Below are positions 24,101 through 33,100 of a DNA stretch of 64,000 nucleotides, piece after piece. The position numbers and the translations under genes were made by a program. Every line of letters begins with the position of its first letter. Positions within the stretch are counted from its first letter, which is position 1. A model generated the notes under the pieces. It made no database searches, was not told where the DNA came from, and saw only the letters and a program-made list of their open reading frames with translations. Location: contig CM063112.1 in the NCBI GenBank assembly GCA_031841125.1, forward strand, positions 17,014,603-17,078,602, written 5' to 3'. The stretch comes from Acanthococcus lagerstroemiae (taxonomy: Eukaryota; Arthropoda; Insecta; Hemiptera; Eriococcidae).

Positions 24101-27100
24101 CAGAAGAAGTCGATGTTCAGCCCGAGGTTCGGAAGAACAAGTGCAAACGGGAGAGTTTGGAAATGCAAAAGGAAGATATCGACGATCCAGAGGTACCAAC
24201 ACCTGAGAAAACTATCAGGAAACCCAAAAAAATATCAGTGAATAAAAAGATCAAATCAGCAACGATGGAGCAATGTGTGGTTTGTGGAGAATCCTACAGC
24301 AGGCCGGGTAAAGTAAGCACTCGTATTGGTTGGAATGAAGCAAAAACTACCTAAAGGTAAGAACCTACTAGCTTTATCAATTTGTTTACCCTTTTCAGGA
24401 ATTAATTCAATGTTGTGTGAAGAATTGTCAAAAATGGATCCATATAGACTGCATTGGAACAACTGAAACGACTAGAATCTATATCTGTGTGAAATGTATC
24501 TAATTTTAACTCGTAATTTTCAGTGTTGCAAAAACAACATTTTTCGGGTTTTTTTTTTCGTTTCGATTTAAATTTTGAATAAATTAAGGTTTTTATTTTA
24601 AATTTTAAATAAACTAAGATTTTTATATATTACATTTTGAATGAAATATGATTTTTATGGTCGATATCTCCGGTTATTTTCATCAAAATGGGCTGGAATT
24701 TTGTTTTATGGGAGGGATGTCTACCATCGACTTTTGGCATTGAAAACATCGAAATCTAAAAGTTATCGCGAAGAAGCCCTATTTGTGGTACAACTTTGAC
24801 AACCACTTGAAAAAATTCTCCTGTTAAATGGTACAGGAAAAAAAAAGTATTCTGACAGAGAAATTTTCCAGCTATCGATTGATGCCGATACAATTTTTCT
24901 ACCTCACATACGTTCAACAGCATAAAGACTCAAACAAAACAAAAAGGAACTATTTTTCTATCAAAGTATAAAGTAGCATTTTATGGTACACATTGGAATT
25001 GGGATACAATAAATACAGAAAATCCCAGTCAGTTCTCCAGAATTAACATGCTGGAATTGAGACAAACAAGCAATTTGTGTAACTTTTTCTTGAAATTGAA
25101 AACCCTTAAAACCCGTTAAAATGTATTAATGCCCAATTAATCGATTAAAATCAATTAATTGATTTTTATTGAAAAAAATCGATTAAAAATCAATTTTGAC
25201 ACAACATGCAAAATAATCGGTTATTCGATTTTTTTATCATTGCGTGTTTGAGTGTTCTCTTATTATGGGTTGGGGGGGGGGGGGTGAGAATACAGCTGCA
25301 GTTTTTAGACAATGCTCGAACCTGGAGTAACAGTACTAGGCATGGGTCTAGTATCTCTAGGAGTACCAGAGCGCGGTGTGCTATTAGCGCGATGGTGAGT
25401 CAAGTGAGAACTAAAAATAGGTTTGGAAAACCGTTCGAGCCCGCCATCTATTTCAGAACATGTTTAGGTAGTAAAATACCAATATAGGTTGACTTATTTC
25501 GTCTTTTATTTTATATTATTTTCAATTTTTTATTACAGATAATCTATTGAAAATCGATTGATCGATTTTTCGCCTACAAAAAAATCGACTCGATTTTTTT
25601 TTATGATGGAAAAATCTGATAATCGATTTTTGGGCATCACCATTATAGAATGTTTACCAAGAATATTAACTCGGTCCAGCTCGAAGCGAGTTTTAGAATT
25701 GCTACATTGATTAAATATTTCAAATTCGGTTGGTAGAGCGTATATGGTGATGCACGCATGCCAGAAGTGGCTCCTCAGACACCGCACCCCTGGTCCCGGA
25801 AATTACTCTTCTTCTCTGGAAATCTATGGGAATTTCTCTATTGCATCGGCGACCAGAGAGGACAATGGTCTTTCAAAATTGGGTGAACTATTATAATTAT
25901 GCAATTTGATAACCGCAGATTTCGAATATTCGTAAAATTTTTCATCTGCATTCTTATGTTGACTAGGGTCCAAACTGGGCAGGAAATGATCAAAAACTGT
26001 CAACAGGTAAACTGTCAAGAGAGACTAAAGCAACTTTTTTTTTTCAACGAATAAATAATTACAATTTTGATACATTATTCAACTGCTGGATACCTCTGCG
26101 ATATATAGACAACAACCTTTTCAGAGCCCATAGCCCGAGAGTGTAGCTCCGTGGCTCGATAATAATTTAAAAAAATCTTTTTAAGGCAATTTTGCCCTTT
26201 TCAAGATCGCAACATGAGGATCAAACTAGTTGGATGAAAAATTAGATGACACTATTGAAATCAGTGACTCAAAGATCCCTTATTTTGAAATTTTTCTCAA
26301 ATTTTTGAGACGTGATCAAAATTGTTTGAAGCCCAAACCAGAGTTGGAAGAAAAGTTTGGTGAAATTTTCGAAACCAGCAACCCCCCTCCACCATAAAAC
26401 TTATCGATTATACACGATATGACTCCAGTTTTTATTAATGTCTTTCCACACCAGAATGCAGGCAGAACAAATAGCTGAACTTTTAGAAATTTGAAAATTT
26501 TGACCAGCTTTTAGTGTAGATTATAAAAATTATATCAAACAACTCTATGTCCTACTTAAAATTCCAGCGATAGTTTCAGTCAAGGCTCTGAACTTGACTA
26601 GAAATTTTTCTCCAGCAACATACGGACAATTCAACACTGATTCCAAATTTATTTACTGCATCTCACTACTTTTTGGAGATGAGAAAATCGGACTTGAGAG
26701 TTTTGCCGACTCAACTCTGAGCTATTCCTCTCCCGCGACCGGGGAACCAAAATTTTTTAAACCCTTACTCCGAAGTCACTTGAAACCATCTACCAACGAT
26801 TCCCGATCTTAAACCCGAGAAAAATTATTAAAATTTCCAAGTTTTTCTTTTCTGATTCAATTGCATAGTTGCTTTTACTCAATCGCATCACCTCGTATTT
26901 TATAATTTAAAAATTAGAAGGGGAAAAAATGTATCTTTCCCTTTACAAGACTGTAACTTCTTAAAAAAGTGGCAAAAGTTACTCGCTATTCACTCTGAAA
27001 TACACGTACTGCAAATACATACCTCCCTATTAAAAATCTGGAACAAATTGCCATCACTTTTTCCATCCCGAGATAGTTCGCAGAATTTATCAAAGTTTCT

Positions 27101-30100
27101 ACCTTTGTATTTGGGATGGTGATTCGGCCTGTGTAAGCAAATTCTAGCAAATCTCGGAATATTCTGAAAAACGACAATTTTCCCAAAGTGGATTAAGCAA
27201 AAAAAGAAATACAAGCTCACGTACAACACAGCAATGAGTTTTATGAAGTTGCAGTTGCATTGTCAAGTTCATATAAGGGGTGCAAAATATTTCACTGATA
27301 CATTCAATTTTCTTAGATTTTCTTCTGATGTATGGTACACAGTCGAATTTGAACTAATACAAACTACAAAGTAAAGAAGTCAATGTAAACCAAAAATTTT
27401 GAATTCAAAGTCAAACCGATATCAAAAATAAATCCAGCGATTTCAAACCTCCCCCTCTTTCACGATGCTATCTCGATTGCGTCATTCACACAAATGAAAG
27501 GTCCAAAAATTCCTTTCAACAATCCTGTTGAAGACCGCAATGAAACGCCGAAAGAACACAAATTTACAGTCATATTTGCTGGGGGGAGAGAAGGGGTGCA
27601 AGAAATTCCCATTGTTAAGTAAGTACCGACGTAAAAGAACGAGTCCAAGAGTAATTTGCGTCCTGTTTATTCGCACAAGTCGCTGAGACCGATAAAATGT
27701 TGAAAATTCTACATCTTATACCCCAGAAGATCAGTGTCATTGTATGGTAATGCAAAGGGTTATTGTCAACCCACACCCCCTCCCCCTCCACGACATCTCT
27801 CGGATAATCCCGAAAAAACTGTAAAGGACAGCTTTCATGGAGAATTGGGTCCAGCATATAAATTTTGTCAATGAGAAATGAGTTATGACAAACATTTGCA
27901 TATTTGGAGAAAAATAAACGCATAATATTTTTAAAAAATAAGTTCATATTTATCCCTGCCCTAATAATTAGGTATGGTACGAAAGCATATAAAATGTAAG
28001 AAAAAAAGATTCAATGGAAATTTCTGTAAAGTACTGAAGAAATGTCTACTGAACTGACGTGACCATGAAAAGATGAGCTGAATCATACGGATTGGCTTCA
28101 AGCAATACGTACCACTGAACTGAAAGGAATTTCATCGGAAATCTTTGGAAAAAATTCCGATAATGTCATAGAATCTCATAGGAAATCTTTAGAAAATTTT
28201 CCAATGATTTTCAACAAAGTTTCATCAAAATCCTTTCTGAGAAATACTCAAGAAAAATCTGCGATAAATTTGAAGGAATTTCATCGGAAATTGTTGGAAA
28301 AGTCTGCGATAATTTTTAAGGAATTTCAACGGAAATTGTTGGGAAAAATTCCGGTAATGTCCGTTGAATCTCATCGGGAACCTTTAGAAAAAGTTTCCTA
28401 TAATTTCCAAAAAGTTTCATCAAAATTCATCGAGGAAGTTTTTCCGACAATTTTCTAAGCTTGTCATAGGAAATATTCAGGAGAATACTCCAATGGTTTA
28501 ATAATTCAAAAATTATCCGAAAGTATTCTCGAAGAGTTTATTAAAAAATTTTTGGAAATCATTGGAAATTTTTCCTAAAGATTTCCGATGAGATTCTTCG
28601 GAAATTATCGGAATTAGTTTCCAACAATTTCTGATAAAATTCCTTAAAATTTATTGGAGATGTTTTCCAGCGTTTCCGAAGAAATTCTTTGGAAATTATT
28701 GGAATTTTTTCCCAACAATTTCCGATAAAGTTCCTTGAAATTCATTGGAGATCCTTCCCGAGTTCCGATGAAATTCTTTAAAAATTATCAGAGATTTTCC
28801 CCGAGTATTTCCCTGAAATACTTCAAAAATTATCGAAAAATTTTCTTGAAGAATTTTGATGAAATTTCTTGGAAATCATTGGAAATTCTTTCTAAAGATT
28901 TCCGATGAGATTCTTCGGACGTTATCGGAATTTTTTCCAACAATTTCCAATGAAATTCTTTAAAAATCATCCAATATTTTCCCAGCCGTTTCCAAAAAAA
29001 TTCTTAGGAAATTCCTGGAATTTTATCCCAACAAAATTCCGGTGAAATTCCTTAAAAATCAGCGGAGATTTTTCCGTGTGACATTCGGAATCAGCGATCT
29101 CGAAACCCCCCTTTTCGATAGTCTGTTTGCTAGGTCATGATACTTCAATTTTGGACGGATTTTGGTCATCTCTAGTGCCCCTTACCCCCAAATTTGATGA
29201 TTATTTTTTTTTTCATGGATTCATACTCTGGAGAAAGTTCTCTATTCAACGATGGGCATGAAGCCACTTTAATAATCTGCATTCAGAAAGTCAAACATTT
29301 GTGAATAGGAACCAATTTTAGGTTGAAAATTTGGATTTCAAAGCCCTAGGCCGGGTTAAATCGTGTATTCGGAATCTTTGACCTCGAAAACCCCTTTTCA
29401 ATCGTTTGTTTGCTAGGTTCTTACACTTTAATTTCTGATGGATTTTGGTCATCTTTAGGCCCCTTGTCCCCAAAATTGATGAATTTTGAAATTTTTTTCA
29501 CGGATTCGTATTTTTAGGATATGCCCTTTCCAGCGATGTGCATAAAGACATACCTTTCCATTTAAGATTCCAAAGTTGGTGGCACGTTGCAGCCCCCCAT
29601 AAATGGGGGAGAAAATGTTTCAAGCCCTAGAGAAACTAGACCTTACCGCAGGAAGATGGCAATTTGTCCGGCAAAGATCCACCGATCGGTTCGGGGAAAA
29701 AATGAGGGGGGGGGGTAACTTTCGTGGAACACCCGGTATGCACCTTAATAAAATAGCTTCGTATCGGGGATGGGGTGGGGGCGGTGGTGGTGTATGTATA
29801 AAATGGTAAAATAAGTTTCCATGGAATTGTCAACCACTGAAGTCGTGTCGGGGGAGCGTTAGGTTTTTCGTTACGGTTTTGCTCAAGTATACCCAGTAAT
29901 AAAGGCATATAAAATGCTAAAACCATATTTCGGAGGCTTTTTCCCCGTGGTACCGAAAGCCTGGGTTGGCGGGGCAATGACCTGAACATTTCTACTTTGA
30001 ATATTTTTCCAGTTATGCAGAACTCCGAGTGCAGCAAGGAAGCTAATTACTTTCAGACCAGTTTCTATACATCCCGACCCATCCCCGGCCCCTATATCAC

Positions 30101-33100
30101 CTAAAAAAACGCGTATTCTTGTGGTTTGGTGGTTTCATAAAGGACATTTTTAAAGTCATTATTAATAAGAATAATAATGAATAGAGGTATTATCTTCTTC
30201 TTCGGTTTTTTTTTTTTGGGTGGGGGTGTCGAAGTTACTTAATTCCACTTTGAGATCAGTTTGACTCTGAACTAAAAAATGTATCAACAAAGGCGAAAGC
30301 TGACGATCAAGATGCCAGACAATAATACCTATAAGGATATCTAATTATAGGTTTTCAAGGTCACTGTTTCGATTTTGAAGTAAATTTAAAGAGGGGAAAG
30401 GACGAAAATAGGGTGAAACATAATACGGATATCTATTCTTAAGCTTTTATAACCTCTAAATCGTCTGAAATTTCAATATAGTGGCGTGCGGGTGTTGAAA
30501 ATTGAAAAATTCAACCCATACAATATATAGGTACGACTTTCTAGACCACGGAAGTTGCTGCGAATTCATCTCCGATATCGGTTTTAATCTAAATCCAAAA
30601 GTATGGTTCGAGTCGAGGGGTAGGGCGACAACGCCCACACGAGATACTACATAGATATCGATTCATTGGTTTCCATAGCCCCAAATTAGATTTCGATATT
30701 GATTCGTCCAATATTTCAAGACAGTACCACCTAGTGGCAGGGCTAAAATTAAAAACAAAATCAATCAAGTAAATGTAGGTGTCATTTTTCAGCTTATGGA
30801 GGTCACCACTTTCATGTTTTGATATTAAATTCGCTACAAGTTCAAAGTTGGGGCACCAGGGGAGGAAGAGGGAGACAGAATGTACGTGAAATGATATGTA
30901 ATATGCATATCGAAACAGAGGTTTTGAAAGTCACATAACTCGAGTCTGACCACTTAATGATCCAAAATTTCAAAACTGAGCAATTTACGGTTAGGGAAAG
31001 ACGAATCAAAATTGGAAAATCTACCAAGTACAATATAAAAAAAAAATTGTACTAAATCATCGTCGCATAGTCGAGGAGCACTCACTGTCAAACCGAATCT
31101 TCAATTTTGAGCCCCCAGGCACTAATCATAAATACCTCAATTTTAAAATTTCGTATAATGTAATACGAGAATTGAATTTAGTGACTTTGGAAACTCATGT
31201 TTCGATATCCCTATTGTATTTCACGCAGACGTTGCCCCCCCCCTCCCCCGAAAATGAAAATAACTCAGTTATACTATCTGAAACGTATCTACACTCCGTT
31301 TGAAGATGAGAAAATCTTTTCAACGAGTCTTTCTTCAAGATTCTACGTTGGCCTGGACAAGTTCCATTATGAGCATTCAAGCTGTGAATGTATAGAGAGT
31401 CATAAGGACAAATCAGCAATGTCAAAGTCAACCGCAACTTCGGATGTCCGGATAGGGGATATCAATCGAAACGTGATGCAGGGTATCTACCTTCTCCAAA
31501 GATAGAATTCTCTGACTTTTCCAGATTTTTTTCTGGTTTTTCCAGGTCATTTTTTCAACGTCTTCGTAATAAACAAATTTAAACAAAAAATGTTCAATTA
31601 AGTCTGACACGAGAAAATTGTACAATATACTTTCACATCATAAAATTTTCGTCAAAACTCCCTGACTCGAGTTTCTTCCAAAATTTTCCGACTTTCCCAA
31701 GTCTCATAGAATTTCCGCACTTTTTTCGGAGTTCCAGAATTTTCAGAAAAATGGTCGTTCTGTGATTAGGGTTACCAGATCAGCGGAACAGGAATTCTGG
31801 ACAGAGAAAAGTTATACCTCCCCCCCCCCTCATAATATTTGGGGTATCAAATCCAGGACTGGTTTAAGCAGCTAATGGTCTTAGCAGCAGCAGCAGTAGC
31901 TGAATTATTATCAATTTGTCAGCCAGTCTTTAGTCAGCCGATGATTTCCCTGTTCAGCTAAAAGCAAGTCAATTGTAGCTAATGTACAATAAAAAATGGT
32001 AGGAGGCCATGGCCTATAGGCGTTAAGTAAAAAAAAGATTGAAATTAAAAAACATTTTTTCGAGAAAATCGTGTTTTTTCTGTTTTTTTTTCAAAAGAAA
32101 CACGTGTTCTATCTTTGATTGTCATTGTTTTTAGCGAAATGTGTGAAAAGTCTATTATCTGGGAGAGGGAGAATTGGGAGTCAAGAGGAAAATAAATCAG
32201 GTGAAAATTTAAACATTTTTCGGACTTTTTTTGTAATCTCTGCCGGACATTTCCCCTGAAGCTCAAAATCCTGATATTTCCGGGATTTTCTGGACGGATA
32301 TGGTAACCCTACCTATGATGTTCGGCCAGTTTAAAATGTATAGGGTCATTCTACACAAGTCTGACGTTAAGATATCTTTTTTGACCCCTGACTCTGCTGA
32401 TTTTTTCCAAACTTTCAGGGAAGGTTTCAATGTATTCCAGTATATATTATGCCTATTCTCTATTAGGGTAATTCTCCGAAAAATGGACAATTCATGTAAA
32501 TAGGCTGGAACTCTGCCACTTATAATCAGAATGCTATGCGCAATATATCAAAATTGAGGAAATGAACTCTTCTGATGGAGACAGTGGTAAAAGCTCTCCC
32601 TAGTTCAGCAGAACATCATTAGAAAATCGAAAATGCACCTGATCAACCTGGCCTAGTTCCGTTTTTTTTGCTTGCTGGAAGGATTTAATACATCATTTTC
32701 AGGAACTACTGTTTCCCATTGTTGAAGAGGTAAGTTGAGGCAACACGGTATAGGTCTTACAATCTTTTTCTAACCAAGTTAAGTAACCTTTAGAATACCT
32801 CAAAGTTGTGTCTAGGAAGAGATATGTCCTTCAACGTGGATAATTTTCAAACCTCTCTGTAGGGTTCCACTATAAGCATAAACTTCTCTCAAATGCTCAT
32901 ATAACTTCCTCATAACTTCCTCTAGAAGGCTGTGTAAGAACTTATGTGAAATAATGATAATTTGTATGCTAAAATACTAATTTATTGCTGAGATCCTGGT
33001 TTCTAAAAAAAAAGTGTCCTTCATCGTGGACATCAACAGCCATATTGATAGCTCCGAATTTGTAAAAACGTAATAATATAACTAATGTTGGCCACATTAC

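Larger units (their letters stand above)
27330..31230 (+). repeat. Composite repeat copy B
   Basis: Same block order as copy A: GATATCAAAAA block (27395-27490), AAGTCGCTGAGACCGATAAA block (27650-27900), AGCTAATTACTTTCAGACCAG (30040-30065), one satellite-like unit (TTTGGTGGTTTCATAAAGG, 30130-30185), then GATATC units (30240-31230). Two private minisatellites sit inside it. Confidence 0.6.

Noticed and set aside
23560..24795. TIRs for the pogo relic (GGGGCTACTTTGATAACG and TACAACTTTGACAACC)
   Set aside because: The two similar motifs are in the same orientation, so they cannot be terminal inverted repeats.
31195..31505. Frames on both strands near 31.3 kb, one with NAHNG resembling a BTB core
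   Set aside because: The residues after it do not fit BTB, and the true exon 2 was found at 35618-35748.
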